Shown here: piece by piece, positions 48,019-57,500 of the stretch
Layout of the letters: each line of letters starts with the position of its first letter
How positions within the stretch are numbered: position 1 is the stretch's first letter
Assembly (NCBI RefSeq): GCF_021646685.1
Contig: NZ_JAKJHW010000001.1
Span: 496,001-560,000 of the forward strand
Direction: 5' to 3'
Length of the DNA stretch: 64,000 bases
DNA from: Pseudalkalibacillus salsuginis
GTDB taxonomy: Bacteria; Bacillota; Bacilli; Bacillales; Fictibacillaceae
Program-made: the position numbers and the translations under genes
The notes under the pieces: generated by a model
Databases searched by the model: none
Told to the model about the DNA's origin: nothing
What the model saw: the letters and a program-made list of their open reading frames with translations, nothing else

Positions 48019-49317
48019 TTATTTCATATTTTTCAAAATTTCCCTTGCTATTGATATGAAATACAGGGAACCGGTTACGATCAGGACATCCTCCCTCTCC
48101 ATTCGGTCCAATTCCTTCCTCAATGCAGTTTCAAAATCTTCTTCTAGGTCTTTTGAATCATAAATACATCTATCATATAAAGATGATGCAGAACTTGCGC
48201 GCGGAAAGTTGAATGAGGTGAACATGATGTGATCAATACAATCATAAAGTTCTGAAAGCATCTCATTAACCGGTTTGTCTGATAACGCACTGAAGATCAT
48301 TCTTTTACGCCGCTCAGGATAATGGGTGATCAAGGTTTGCCTCAGACTTGCAATCCCTTCTTTATTATGAGCGCCATCCAATATGATCAAGGGTTCCTGA
48401 CTCATCTTTTCGAACCGGCCTGGCCATTCGGCTTGAAGCAATCCGTTCTGAATATGATTGTGTTGGATATCAAACTCGGAATGTTCCTTCAACACCTCAA
48501 TCATGATGATTCCCATTGCCGCATTTTTAACCTGATGAAAGCCCTTCATTTTGATGTGCAGATTTTCATAGGTCCGATTTTGGGTCCAAAGTGTAAACAA
48601 TTCCCCGTCTTGTAACACCTCATGTCCTTTTATGAAATAATCCTTATTGAGCCGGGTGACAGGAACATTTTTCGCCTTCGCCTTTTCTTCAACGACTTGA
48701 ATGGCTTCCTCCTGTTCGACCCCAGTAACTAATGGAGCCCCTTTTTTGATGATGCCGCTTTTCTCGTAGGCTATTTCATGTAAGGCATTTCCTAAAATCG
48801 CAGTGTGGTCATACCCTACATTGGTGATTCCAGTTAGAATCGGATGGATTACATTTGTTGAGTCGAGCCTGCCTCCGAGACCTGTTTCGAATAGGATAAT
48901 GTCCGCTTTCCGATACCTTGCGAAATAAACAATCGAGAGGATCGTGACCACTTCGAATTCTGTGGGTGTTCCCAAATCAGTAGCAGCCAGCGTTTCCGCT
49001 ATCGGTCTTACATCGTTTGCAACCATAACAAGCTCTTCATCTGTAATCGGTTCACCGTTTATGGAGATTCGTTCATTAAACCGTTCTATATAAGGGGAGG
49101 TGAACGTACCGACAGTATATCCAGCCTCCTGTAAAATACAACGCATGTAGGTCAATGTAGAACCTTTTCCATTGGTGCCTGCGAGATGTATGGACGTCAA
49201 TTCTTTTTCAGGATGGCCAAGTTCTTTCAGCATCCATTCCATTCTCAGCAGCCCTGGTTTCATACCGAATGCCAGGAGTTCATGAATCCAATGCAATGTC
49301 TCTTCATATGTTTTCAT
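48019..49317 (-). CDS. folC: Folylpolyglutamate synthase / dihydrofolate synthase
   Basis: Adds glutamates to folates and, in many bacteria, joins glutamate to dihydropteroate. The 432 residues are Mur-ligase-like: P-loop HLAGTNGKGSTLTYM (near 43-57), LFETGLGGRLDSTNVI (near 142) and the C-terminal Rossmann domain with ILDGAHNKEGI (near 312). It follows valS by about 60 bases on the same strand, giving the valS-folC pair of Bacillus. Confidence 0.96.
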   Translation of the reverse strand: MKTYEETLHWIHELLAFGMKPGLLRMEWMLKELGHPEKELTSIHLAGTNGKGSTLTYMRCILQEAGYTVGTFTSPYIERFNERISINGEPITDEELVMVANDVRPIAETLAATDLGTPTEFEVVTILSIVYFARYRKADIILFETGLGGRLDSTNVIHPILTGITNVGYDHTAILGNALHEIAYEKSGIIKKGAPLVTGVEQEEAIQVVEEKAKAKNVPVTRLNKDYFIKGHEVLQDGELFTLWTQNRTYENLHIKMKGFHQVKNAAMGIIMIEVLKEHSEFDIQHNHIQNGLLQAEWPGRFEKMSQEPLIILDGAHNKEGIASLRQTLITHYPERRKRMIFSALSDKPVNEMLSELYDCIDHIMFTSFNFPRASSASSLYDRCIYDSKDLEEDFETALRKELDRMEREDVLIVTGSLYFISIAREILKNMK

Positions 49318-49376
49318 TTTCCCGTTTCTCCTTGCAACTGTGAAGAAGACGAATCATATGATCCGCCTCCCTACAC

Positions 49377-52025
49377 TTAATTCTTTAATTCTTTGATTCT
49401 TTCCTCAACCTTTTGTCGGTTATCAAGATACGTTTTCTCTTTTTGACGCTCTTCTTCCACGACTTTTGCAGGTGCTTTCTTGATGAATCCTTCGTTACTC
49501 AGTTTTTTCTGAACACGTTGAACTTCCGAATCCCATTTCTTATATTCATTTTCCAACCGTTTTATTTCTTCTTCAATATCGATCAGTCCTTCGAGGGGTA
49601 AAAAGATTTCTACACCACTTACGATAGAGGTCATAGCCTTTTCTGGTGCCTCTAGTTCAAGCCCCATGGTCAAAGGTTCTGGATTACAAAAACGATCCAA
49701 ATACGAACGGTTTTTCTCTAGCTGCTCAAGGACGTCCCCATTATGTGGTTTAAGCTGGATTTCGATCGGTTTACTTGGAGGTACGTTCATTTCTGATCGC
49801 GTATTACGAACCGAACGGATAATTTCAGTTAGGATCTTCATTTCTTTCGCCGACTCCTCAAAATGTAGATCTTTACGCTTTTCCGGCCAGGAAGCGACAG
49901 TAATGGATTCGCCCTTATGTGGGATATGCTGCCATATTTCTTCTGTGATGAATGGCATGAATGGATGAAGCAATCGTAACGTTTGATCGAGGACATAAGC
50001 AAGAACAGATCTGGTCGTTCTCTTTCTTCCATCATCCTCACCATAAAGAGGAAGCTTCGCCATTTCGATATACCAATCACAGAAATCGTCCCAGATGAAA
50101 TTGTACAAGGCTCTGCCAACTTCTCCGAACTCGTAGGCATCAATCAATTTCGTAACGGATTCGATCGTTTCATTCAAACGGGTCAGGATCCATTCATCAG
50201 CAAGTGATTTCTTACCACTGAGGTCAATTTCGTCTGCTGTCATCCCCTCCATGTTCATCAATGCAAACCTAGACGCGTTCCAAATCTTGTTCCCGAAATT
50301 CCAAGTCGACTCAACCTTCTCCCAATAAAAACGAAGATCGTTTCCAGGTGAGCTTCCTGTAGAAAGGAAGAAACGTAATGAGTCAGCACCATACTTATCA
50401 ATGACATCCATCGGATCGACGCCGTTACCAAGTGATTTACTCATCTTGCGCCCTTCAGAATCCCGTACCAATCCGTGGATCAGAACATCTTTAAACGGAC
50501 GCTCCCCGGTGAATTCAAGTCCCTGGAAAATCATACGTGCAACCCAGAAGAATATGATATCGTAACCTGTCACTAATAAATCAGTTGAATAATAACGCTT
50601 GAAATCAGCAGCGTTTTCATCCGGCCAGCCCATCGTCGAAAATGGCCAAAGGGCAGAACTGAACCATGTATCGAGTACATCTTCATCCTGATTCCATTTT
50701 TCCGGATGCTCTGGAGCTGTACGACCAACGTAGATTTCACCAGTTTCTTTATGGTACCAGGCTGGAATTCGATGTCCCCACCATAATTGACGACTGATAC
50801 ACCAATCGCGGATATTCTCTATCCAATGCATATAAGTCTTTTCGAAGCGTTCCGGAACGAAATGAACTTTGTTTTCTTTTTTCTGGAGCTGGATTGCTTG
50901 GTCAGCTAATGGTTGCATTTTGACAAACCATTGTGTGGAAAGATAAGGTTCTACAACAGCCCCACTTCTCTCTGAATGTCCTACTGAATGCATGTGCTCT
51001 TCAATTTTGAAAAGGACTCCCTGATCTTGAAGGTCCTTGACGATCCTCTTTCGACATTCAAAGCGATCCAATCCCTGATAAGGCCCCGCCTCTTCATTCA
51101 TCGTTCCTCCTTCATCCATGACAAGGATTCTTTGAAGTTTATGACGGTTTCCGATTTCAAAGTCATTTGGATCATGTGCTGGCGTAATTTTTACAGCACC
51201 TGATCCGAATTCCATATCGACATAATCGTCCGCTACGATTTCTATTTTCCGGTTCGTAATCGGCAGCTTGACTTTCTTGCCGATCAGATCCTTGTACCGA
51301 TCATCCTCAGGATGGACAGCTACCGCAGTATCCCCAAGCATCGTTTCCGGACGGGTAGTCGCTACCTCAATATGACCGCTTCCATCCGCTAACGGGTATT
51401 TCATGTGGTAAAGAGAACCCTGTACGTCCTGGTAAATAACCTCGATATCTGATAAAGCTGTCTTTGTTTGAGGATCCCAGTTGATGATGTATTCACCTCG
51501 GTAAATAAGATCCTTTTCGTATAGTGAAACGAAAACCTCTTTAACCGCGTCAGATAATCTTTCGTCAAGCGTGAAACGTTCACGTGAATAATCAAGGGAC
51601 AGCCCTAATTTCGACCATTGTTTACGGATGAACTCAGCATATTTATGTTTCCATTCCCAAGATACCTCAAGAAATTTCTCGCGGCCGAGATCGTATCTAG
51701 AGGTTCCTTCCTCCTTTAGTTTCCCTTCAACCTTCGCCTGTGTAGCGATTCCTGCATGATCCATCCCTGGCAACCATAATGCATCATAGCCCTGCATACG
51801 CTTGGTACGGATCATGATATCTTGTAACGTCGTATCCCATGCATGCCCTAGGTGTAGCTTTCCTGTTACGTTCGGGGGTGGTATGACAATGGTGTAAGGC
51901 TTCTTGTCTTCACCGCCCTTTGCTTCGAAAAACTTTCCATCCAACCAATATTGATACCATTTTTCTTCTGTCTTTTGTGGATCATATTTAGTCGGCATCG
52001 ATATCTCTTGTTCCTGCTTAGCCAT
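49377..52025 (-). CDS. valS: Valine--tRNA ligase
   Basis: Class Ia synthetase for tRNA-Val with editing of threonine. The 882 residues hold the HIGH region ([16 protein letters not shown], near 48), the CP1 editing domain (about 190-340), the KMSKS loop ([11 protein letters not shown], near 525), the anticodon-binding helical domain and the C-terminal ValRS coiled coil (about 815-882). GGAGGAG precedes the ATG at 52025. It is controlled by the T-box leader upstream, with a repeat between leader and gene. Confidence 0.97.
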   Translation of the reverse strand: MAKQEQEISMPTKYDPQKTEEKWYQYWLDGKFFEAKGGEDKKPYTIVIPPPNVTGKLHLGHAWDTTLQDIMIRTKRMQGYDALWLPGMDHAGIATQAKVEGKLKEEGTSRYDLGREKFLEVSWEWKHKYAEFIRKQWSKLGLSLDYSRERFTLDERLSDAVKEVFVSLYEKDLIYRGEYIINWDPQTKTALSDIEVIYQDVQGSLYHMKYPLADGSGHIEVATTRPETMLGDTAVAVHPEDDRYKDLIGKKVKLPITNRKIEIVADDYVDMEFGSGAVKITPAHDPNDFEIGNRHKLQRILVMDEGGTMNEEAGPYQGLDRFECRKRIVKDLQDQGVLFKIEEHMHSVGHSERSGAVVEPYLSTQWFVKMQPLADQAIQLQKKENKVHFVPERFEKTYMHWIENIRDWCISRQLWWGHRIPAWYHKETGEIYVGRTAPEHPEKWNQDEDVLDTWFSSALWPFSTMGWPDENAADFKRYYSTDLLVTGYDIIFFWVARMIFQGLEFTGERPFKDVLIHGLVRDSEGRKMSKSLGNGVDPMDVIDKYGADSLRFFLSTGSSPGNDLRFYWEKVESTWNFGNKIWNASRFALMNMEGMTADEIDLSGKKSLADEWILTRLNETIESVTKLIDAYEFGEVGRALYNFIWDDFCDWYIEMAKLPLYGEDDGRKRTTRSVLAYVLDQTLRLLHPFMPFITEEIWQHIPHKGESITVASWPEKRKDLHFEESAKEMKILTEIIRSVRNTRSEMNVPPSKPIEIQLKPHNGDVLEQLEKNRSYLDRFCNPEPLTMGLELEAPEKAMTSIVSGVEIFLPLEGLIDIEEEIKRLENEYKKWDSEVQRVQKKLSNEGFIKKAPAKVVEEERQKEKTYLDNRQKVEERIKELKN

Positions 52026-52131
52026 TTTTTACTCCTCCTTAAAACCTTTCTACACTGTTAAAATTTTTTTGAAATACTGGAAGGGTTGAAACTATAGTAG
52101 ATCCTGTTGACTTTTTAATTGGGATTTTTTA

Positions 52132-52200
52132 AGCAAAATATGCGACACTCCTGCTGGAACAGCGAAGCCAGTGTTCAACGATCAAGAATAACAGAGCCAA
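52132..52200 (+). repeat. Second-family repeat between the valS T-box and valS
   Basis: GCAAAATATGCGACACTCCTGCTGG on the + strand (written here only by its core ACACTCCTGCTGG) matches fragments at 9726-9752 (opposite strand) and 14204-14222. Its right end TAACAGAGCC is the reverse complement of the GGCTCTGTTA block near 14149. It lies after the leader terminator, so it is transcribed only when valS is on. Confidence 0.55.
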
Positions 52201-52203
52201 AAA

Positions 52204-52469
52204 ACAAAAAAACCTCTTTCGCATCCTCAAAGGACGAAAGAAGTTCGCGGTACCACCTTTGTTTACAGCACAAATCATATTAGGCTGCACACCTCAAATC
52301 GATAACGGTTTCAATACCGACTCCTCTTACTGATTGGTTCAGAGAAGTTGCTCAAGGGCGACGTTCAACTGTTACCTCCTGAGAAATCTTTCAGCAGATG
52401 ATTTCTCTCTCTTTAGGTTTCACAATTTACTCTTCCCTATCGAAGCTTACTATTTAGGATTTATTAGTA
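52204..52469 (-). promoter_or_regulatory. T-box riboswitch leader of valS, with terminator
   Basis: On the minus strand the T-box AAAGGTGGTACCGCG lies at about 52246-52260. The terminator (CTTTCG/CGAAAG with TCCT/AGGA above, 52216-52240) follows and ends in a T run. Upstream lie AGTA and AGAGAG elements, a CTGCTGAAAG loop and the string GAACGTCGCC. There the specifier GTC (52360-52362), a valine codon, follows GAAC exactly as in other T-boxes. Uncharged tRNA-Val should stabilise the antiterminator and turn valS (and folC) on. Confidence 0.93.
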
Positions 52470-52475
52470 GTATAT

Positions 52476-52505
52476 AGTTTACCTTTTGAATTGTCTTATC
52501 GTCAA
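52476..52505 (-). promoter_or_regulatory. Promoter of valS
   Basis: TTGACG (52500-52505) and TAAACT (52476-52481) with an 18-base spacer on the minus strand, directly upstream of the T-box leader. Confidence 0.6.
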
Positions 52506-52544
52506 TAGGCTTTCCACAAATTTTCTCTTTTAAACGAAAATGGT

Positions 52545-52572
52545 ACGGAAAATGGGTAGGTGTCATACCATA
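52545..52572 (+). promoter_or_regulatory. Candidate SigK promoter of the small + strand gene
   Basis: CATACCATA (52564-52572) fits the SigK -10 consensus CATANNNTA, with an AC dinucleotide 17 bases upstream (52545-52546) as -35. It lies 35 bases before the ATG of the 65-codon gene. The consensus is short, so chance matches are common. Confidence 0.3.
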
Positions 52573-52607
52573 TAGTATAGCCACTAAATAGAGAAAGGAG
52601 CATTCCG

Positions 52608-52805
52608 ATGAGGAAACGCCGAGGATTCAACAAATATCGTTTTCAATATCATCTACGCCAGTTTCGGAGCATCTGTGAACAATTTGTCTTTCCACTATTG
52701 ATTTTCCAAGCGATCCGGACCCTCCTATTCCCCTCTGCGTTCGATATCATCCTTGTGGTTATCCTTTTAGCGCTCCATTTAGCGATTTATTATGAATTCT
52801 GGTGA
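52608..52805 (+). CDS. Small basic membrane protein, unknown
   Basis: The 65 residues have a very basic N-terminal half (MRKRRGFNKYRFQYHLRQF) and two closely spaced hydrophobic segments (about 27-42 and 44-63) ending YYEFW. A strong AGAAAGGAG lies eight bases before the ATG, and the reading frame has no overlap with another gene, so it is probably real. It is the only + strand gene between mreB and the far end of hem. Function unknown; a sporulation role is suggested only by the possible SigK promoter and by its neighbours ysxE and spoVID. Confidence 0.65.
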   Translation: MRKRRGFNKYRFQYHLRQFRSICEQFVFPLLIFQAIRTLLFPSAFDIILVVILLALHLAIYYEFW

Positions 52806-52853
52806 CACGCCTGTCTGAATTCCAATCCAAACCTATTCTCTTTATAGACACCA

Positions 52854-52876
52854 AAAAACCCTGCCATAAGCAGAGT
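52854..52876 (-). terminator. Terminator of the spoVID-ysxE unit
   Basis: On the minus strand CTCTGC pairs with GCAGGG (one wobble) across about six bases, followed by six T residues, three bases after the ysxE stop codon. Confidence 0.75.
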
Positions 52877-52878
52877 TA

Positions 52879-53880
52879 TTAATTTGGTATCGTATAAAGG
52901 AATTGATCGGCAAATCGATCGAGTGATTTCATCACATTCAGTTTCCGGTCCAATTTACGGACAAGTTCAAGCTGGGAGATGTCAGAAGAACCTTGGTACA
53001 GCTGGATTGTCGAGAATACTGGTTCCGGGAACTTCAAGTAACTTGCTAATAAGACTTTTTCTTCCGGCAATAATGGGAGATGGGATTCATATCGCCCTAG
53101 CCACTCTATAGCCCTTTGCTCACTCCATTCCGGATACTGGGCAGCGGTTCTGAAGAAATATGCCAGGTCCCTGACCGGGGTATCCAGAATTGCCCTTTCG
53201 AAATTGATGAAACTTCCTTCGCCAAGTCCATCCTGGACGACGTGCCCTCTGAATGGACGTCCATGGCATAAGGCACTTCGATAGCGTTCATTCTCCTCGC
53301 AACCTTTATACCATTCTGAGACTTTCTGTTTCGCCTCTTCAGCAATCCGCATCATTTTATGAAACTGCGAAAGATATCGAAGTTCAAATGGAGAAATATA
53401 CGTTTGTCGCTCGGCTAATTCTGTGAATCTCTCCATTTCAAGCTGCCGTTGTTCAAAACGTGTTGAAAGTCCGTTGAAAGAATCCTTGATCACATCTACA
53501 GTAAACGACTGGGCTTTAACCGTATTCGCATGTAGTTTTCCGAGCTCATCTATAATGAAATCTTCATATGGGAAGCTTGAACGGGAGTCGCTTTCATACC
53601 ACCTTGTCACATAAAAGTAACGGTTTTTCGCAATGACATAGGGATCACCATATTTAGTCAAGGTCAATGGAACAACATGGTCGTATCCAAGCTCATTGAG
53701 CCGATCCATACAATGTAAAAACCAATCCATCTGCTCTTTGTTCATCGTCGTTTCCTTAAGAGCAAAAGTCCCCCGCTTTGTGGTGATACGCTGAACTCGA
53801 CCATAGGACTCGATCTTTTCAGGGAACAGATCATAATAATATAAGATGATTCCGTCTACTGACATTGATGCTGCTTTCAT
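52879..53880 (-). CDS. ysxE: CotS-family spore coat kinase-like protein YsxE
   Basis: Kinase-fold protein of the spore coat CotS/YutH/YsxE family. The 333 residues resemble aminoglycoside phosphotransferases: an N-lobe with RGTFALKET (the ATP-lysine strand) and a C-lobe with ALCHGRPFRGHVV. Instead of the usual HGDLHxxN catalytic loop it reads HGRPFRGH, so the catalytic aspartate is not evident. INFERAILDTPVRDLAYFFR stands at the metal-binding DxD position without its first Asp. It may be a pseudokinase with a structural coat role. ATG at 53880 has AAGGTG upstream; it overlaps the previous gene by four bases. Confidence 0.9.
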   Translation of the reverse strand: MKAASMSVDGIILYYYDLFPEKIESYGRVQRITTKRGTFALKETTMNKEQMDWFLHCMDRLNELGYDHVVPLTLTKYGDPYVIAKNRYFYVTRWYESDSRSSFPYEDFIIDELGKLHANTVKAQSFTVDVIKDSFNGLSTRFEQRQLEMERFTELAERQTYISPFELRYLSQFHKMMRIAEEAKQKVSEWYKGCEENERYRSALCHGRPFRGHVVQDGLGEGSFINFERAILDTPVRDLAYFFRTAAQYPEWSEQRAIEWLGRYESHLPLLPEEKVLLASYLKFPEPVFSTIQLYQGSSDISQLELVRKLDRKLNVMKSLDRFADQFLYTIPN

Positions 53881-54788
53881 CGTATCACCTTCTTTGCCCT
53901 GTGCTCTATCCAGCGACAAACTTCTTCAACGAGGGTCCGATTCGATTCCCATTCCCTTTCAAACTGATCCAAGATCTCACTGACAGAATGATCATCTGTC
54001 GAGTCGAGCCGACGTACACACCTCTGCACCTCTCGTGGAGCAATAAGGTCAGCAGCCAACAATTGATCATAACCGCCTTCAAGCGGAAAGTGATCATGAA
54101 TGGCATCCAACAATTTATACATAGATTTGGTATCAGTGGCTAACCGCCAATCTGAAAGAAAATCGCATAAACCGTACATGCTTCTCTCAGGAGGCTCATT
54201 ACCACCTTGCCAAAACAATCTTCCATGGACACGCTTTCCTTGATGGGTCAGGATTGAAGGCTCTAATGACGGGATTTTCAAATGTCTATACCGGTTTCTT
54301 ATCGTTTCAACGGTCCTGATTCGTCTCTTCGCCTCAGGTAAGCTTCGGTTAAGAATCGGTATGTTCAGGTCTGAGCGGTCTACACCATATTGCTGCACCA
54401 TTTGTTCCCTTGTTTCAGAGAAATGCTCATTTTCATATATTGGTTGTTCAATCCCCTGGGACAATAATTTCCCGAGCAACATACCCCATGTTTGTTCATG
54501 GCTATGCTTCGGAAAAGGTTCATACCGTTCATCATGGAGGGTCAGGAAATGGTCTTCAAAAGGGAGGAACCAATTCGCATCCAATGTCCGTATCATACGA
54601 TCTGTCAACAATGTATTGCTCTCCAGCTGCTCCCTCCAATTAAAATGCCAAGTCATCGTCCTCTCATCTGTCCAGATGCGGACTCTTTTCGTACCGGCAT
54701 CTGTTTCAAGAACTTCATTTTTATGTTTCCAATGTAAAGGTTTTAATGGGTAGTGTTTTTCGATGAGCTCCAGTATATCCATGCTCAT
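53877..54788 (-). CDS. Unknown protein in the spoVID-ysxE operon
   Basis: A 303-residue soluble protein, with no signal peptide or membrane helix, that I do not recognise. It has an N-terminal beta-rich part (VRIWTDERTMTWHFNWREQL) and a long basic helical middle (NRSLPEAKRRIRTVETIRNRYRHL). A His/Asp-containing end follows (LLDAIHDHFPLEGGYDQLL). The layout is reminiscent of the kinase-like fold of its neighbour YsxE, but no kinase motif is kept. It starts 12 bases after the spoVID stop and overlaps ysxE by four bases, so it is co-expressed with two spore coat genes. A coat-assembly role is the natural inference. Confidence 0.8.
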   Translation of the reverse strand: MSMDILELIEKHYPLKPLHWKHKNEVLETDAGTKRVRIWTDERTMTWHFNWREQLESNTLLTDRMIRTLDANWFLPFEDHFLTLHDERYEPFPKHSHEQTWGMLLGKLLSQGIEQPIYENEHFSETREQMVQQYGVDRSDLNIPILNRSLPEAKRRIRTVETIRNRYRHLKIPSLEPSILTHQGKRVHGRLFWQGGNEPPERSMYGLCDFLSDWRLATDTKSMYKLLDAIHDHFPLEGGYDQLLAADLIAPREVQRCVRRLDSTDDHSVSEILDQFEREWESNRTLVEEVCRWIEHRAKKVIR

Positions 54789-54800
54789 AACAACACCGTC

Positions 54801-55907
54801 CTAACGTACGGAGACTGGTATATATAAAATTTGTCCTTCTTCAATCTCTTCGCTCTCCAAGCGATTGACCCTCATAAGTTGGCTTGCCGGGATATCATAT
54901 CTTCCAGCGATTGAATCCAATGAATCGCCTGCTTGGATGATACACATTTTCATTTTCGTTAGTTCTTCATCTTCCCTTGTCAGCATTTTTGTTAAATATA
55001 GTGCATTCTCTTCACGCGGCGGACGATGCGAGGAGCTCTCCACTTCCTCATGATCATCATTTTCTTCAATTTCTTCCTCGTAATCATACTCCTCGTCATT
55101 TTCCTCGTACTCATACTCATCAGGACGATAAGGCTCTTCCTCTTCTTCATACTCTTCCTCATATTCAGAGGTATCCGAGTTACGCAGGTCACTGAGATGG
55201 CCATATGCGTCAGAATAATCATAGCGCTCTTCGCTTCTGCTTAAAAATTCTACTTGAGGTTCTCTTCTTTCGGCCTTATACTCCATCTCTTCTTCGTGTT
55301 CGTCAGGTTCCGGAGACCTGCGTGATTCGAACTCTAAAATCGGGAATGGATTTGATCCACCTTCGTATAACTCATGATCGTCCTCGTCATCTTCTTCACG
55401 AGTCTCATACACGTCATCATTTTCATAAACCGATTCTTGGTTCTCGAATCCTTCACTAACATATCCTTGATTTTCATATACACCTGATACACTGACGGCT
55501 GCAAAAACTTCAATACACGAAGGAGTAGGCATTTCATAATTGAAATCATCAACTGTAACGGTAAGTTCATCTTTATCAAGCACGCGATTTTTCGGCAGGG
55601 TGATATCCACTGGAAAACGGTGGTCCAGTTTCACTACATCATCGGAGACCTCATTCAATTGGGAAAATGAACGATAACCAAGATAAGTAGATTCTTCTGA
55701 GGCAGTCTCTTCCTCAGTTTGATCCGCACACCTGTATTCCCCCGTTAAGCAGAGATAGCCTTTAATGCATATTTGATCATCCACCTCTTCGATTGTAACT
55801 TCAGGATTCAAATCGACCGTGTAAAGTTCCTCAACCTCCTGTCCCTTATTGAGCCATACTGATTCCTCTATTGAAAACTCTAACGTAGACTGATTACGCT
55901 CTGTCAA
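54801..55907 (-). CDS. spoVID: Spore coat morphogenetic protein SpoVID
   Basis: Drives encasement of the spore by the coat; its N-terminal domain contacts SpoIVA and it binds SafA. The 368 residues have an N-terminal beta-rich domain (about 1-145, LEFSIEESVWLNKGQEV). A long highly acidic middle region dominated by Glu, Asp and Tyr follows (about 150-315). A LysM domain closes the protein (about 320-368, KMCIIQAGDSLDSIAGRYDIP). It starts at a TTG with GGGGGAG six bases upstream. Its partner SafA is encoded about 25 kb away in this window. Confidence 0.94.
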   Translation of the reverse strand: MTERNQSTLEFSIEESVWLNKGQEVEELYTVDLNPEVTIEEVDDQICIKGYLCLTGEYRCADQTEEETASEESTYLGYRSFSQLNEVSDDVVKLDHRFPVDITLPKNRVLDKDELTVTVDDFNYEMPTPSCIEVFAAVSVSGVYENQGYVSEGFENQESVYENDDVYETREEDDEDDHELYEGGSNPFPILEFESRRSPEPDEHEEEMEYKAERREPQVEFLSRSEERYDYSDAYGHLSDLRNSDTSEYEEEYEEEEEPYRPDEYEYEENDEEYDYEEEIEENDDHEEVESSSHRPPREENALYLTKMLTREDEELTKMKMCIIQAGDSLDSIAGRYDIPASQLMRVNRLESEEIEEGQILYIPVSVR

Positions 55908-55931
55908 AGCAAGCTCCCCCTCTCAACACAA

Positions 55932-56123
55932 TTATTCCTGTACAATACAGGTGTATGTATGAGCTAAGATTTTATGCTTAAAAATGACATAGAGAAGATA
56001 GATTGTCCCTGCCTTCTCGGTGATTAGGTGAATAAACTCCCCATGATGTCTTACAGCCTCATAGGACCCTCGAAAATCGGAATTTGAGGTACTCATAATG
56101 ACTTCGTGTGACCCTTGAAACAA
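55932..56123 (-). CDS. Doubtful small ORF between hemL terminator and spoVID
   Basis: A 63-codon frame from a TTG, or from an internal ATG about 27 bases later with a distant AAGGG. The product (SYEAVRHHGEFIHLITEKAG then a hydrophobic run LLYVIF) is not recognised. It occupies most of the region that should hold the spoVID promoter and has no convincing start signal. It may be non-coding. Confidence 0.22.
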   Translation of the reverse strand: MFQGSHEVIMSTSNSDFRGSYEAVRHHGEFIHLITEKAGTIYLLYVIFKHKILAHTYTCIVQE

Positions 56124-56126
56124 AAA

Positions 56127-56160
56127 AGCAGACCGGATACCATTGATATCCTGCCTGCTT
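56127..56160 (-). terminator. Terminator of the hemAXCDBL operon
   Basis: On the minus strand AGCAGGCAGGATA pairs with TATCCGGTCTGCT around seven bases (one mismatched pair) and ends in a T run, 12 bases after the hemL stop codon. Confidence 0.9.
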
Positions 56161-56172
56161 TATTTTTAGTAT

Positions 56173-57480
56173 TCACTTTTGCAAAAATTCTGCGACTGCC
56201 TTGAATGCATTTTCGCTTGCTTCGATCGTACGTTCGATATCTTCATCGGAGTGTTTTGTAGATAAGAATAAGCCTTCAAATTGTGATGGAGGAATCGAGA
56301 TGCCTTGATTGATCATCGACTTGAAATAGACGGTGAATGCTCCGAGATTTGATGAACTGGCTGTTTCATAGTTGATGACTTCATTGTCAGTGAAGAACAG
56401 TCCGACCATTGAACCTGCCCGGTTGATATGATGAGGAACCCCATACTTTTCTGCAGCTTCAGAAAGACCCTGTTCCAGACGATCTGCTTTCTTCCCAAAT
56501 TCGATATAAGACTCCTCAGTCAACTGGCGAAGGGTTTCATAACCTGCTGTCATCGCCAATGGATTTCCTGATAATGTTCCAGCCTGGTAGATCGGTCCGC
56601 TCGGGGCAATTTGATCCATGATTTCTTTTTTACCGCCATACGCTCCAACCGGAAGACCACCACCAATCACTTTTCCAAGACAGGTCAAGTCAGGTGTCAC
56701 ACCGAAATGGCCTTGTGCACATTGATAACCGACACGGAAACCAGTCATTACTTCATCAAAAATCAATAAGGTGCCGTGGTCCGTGGTGATTTCCCGTAAG
56801 AATTCCAAGAAACCATCTTTAGGAGGAACAACGCCCATATTCCCTGCTACAGGTTCAACGATGACCCCAGCAATATCATCACTGTATTGCTCAAAAGCAT
56901 AACGTACGCTTTCTTGATCATTGTAAGGGACCGCAATCGTATTTTGTGCAATCGATTCAGGTACACCCGGGCTATCCGGCAATCCAAGTGTTGCTACACC
57001 AGAGCCAGCTTTGATAAGGAGGGAATCCCCATGCCCGTGATAACACCCTCCAAATTTCAAAATCTTGTTTCGGCCAGTATAACCGCGCGCCAGACGAAGA
57101 GCACTCATTGTAGCTTCGGTTCCTGAGTTCACCATTCTTACGACATCAATAGATGGGACACGCTCTATCACCAATTCGGCCAATTTGGTCTCCATTTCAT
57201 GTGGGGCACCGAAACTTGTTCCAAACTCAGTCACTTTTTTCAATGCTTCAACAACTTGATCATCCGCATGACCGAGGATCAAAGGTCCCCAGCTCAACAC
57301 ATAATCGATGTATTCATTGTCATCCAAGTCATAGATCTTCGAATCTTTTCCGCGTTTCATATAAATCGGATCCATATCAACAGACTTGAAGGCACGGACT
57401 GGACTGTTCACTCCTCCTGGCATAAGCGGTGTCGCTTCTGAAAAAGCTTCCTTTGATTTTTCAAATGTACGATTATTCAT
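56173..57480 (-). CDS. hemL: Glutamate-1-semialdehyde 2,1-aminomutase
   Basis: PLP enzyme that moves the amino group of glutamate-1-semialdehyde to give 5-aminolevulinate, second step of the C5 pathway. The 435 residues show [13 protein letters not shown] at the N terminus, the cofactor-binding [14 protein letters not shown] (near 245) and the Schiff-base lysine in [17 protein letters not shown] (near 270). ATG at 57480 has GGAAGGG upstream. It is the last gene of the hem operon. Bacillus also has a paralogue (GsaB) elsewhere; operon position identifies this as HemL. Confidence 0.97.
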   Translation of the reverse strand: MNNRTFEKSKEAFSEATPLMPGGVNSPVRAFKSVDMDPIYMKRGKDSKIYDLDDNEYIDYVLSWGPLILGHADDQVVEALKKVTEFGTSFGAPHEMETKLAELVIERVPSIDVVRMVNSGTEATMSALRLARGYTGRNKILKFGGCYHGHGDSLLIKAGSGVATLGLPDSPGVPESIAQNTIAVPYNDQESVRYAFEQYSDDIAGVIVEPVAGNMGVVPPKDGFLEFLREITTDHGTLLIFDEVMTGFRVGYQCAQGHFGVTPDLTCLGKVIGGGLPVGAYGGKKEIMDQIAPSGPIYQAGTLSGNPLAMTAGYETLRQLTEESYIEFGKKADRLEQGLSEAAEKYGVPHHINRAGSMVGLFFTDNEVINYETASSSNLGAFTVYFKSMINQGISIPPSQFEGLFLSTKHSDEDIERTIEASENAFKAVAEFLQK

Positions 57481-57500
57481 CTTAACACCCTTCCTATCCA

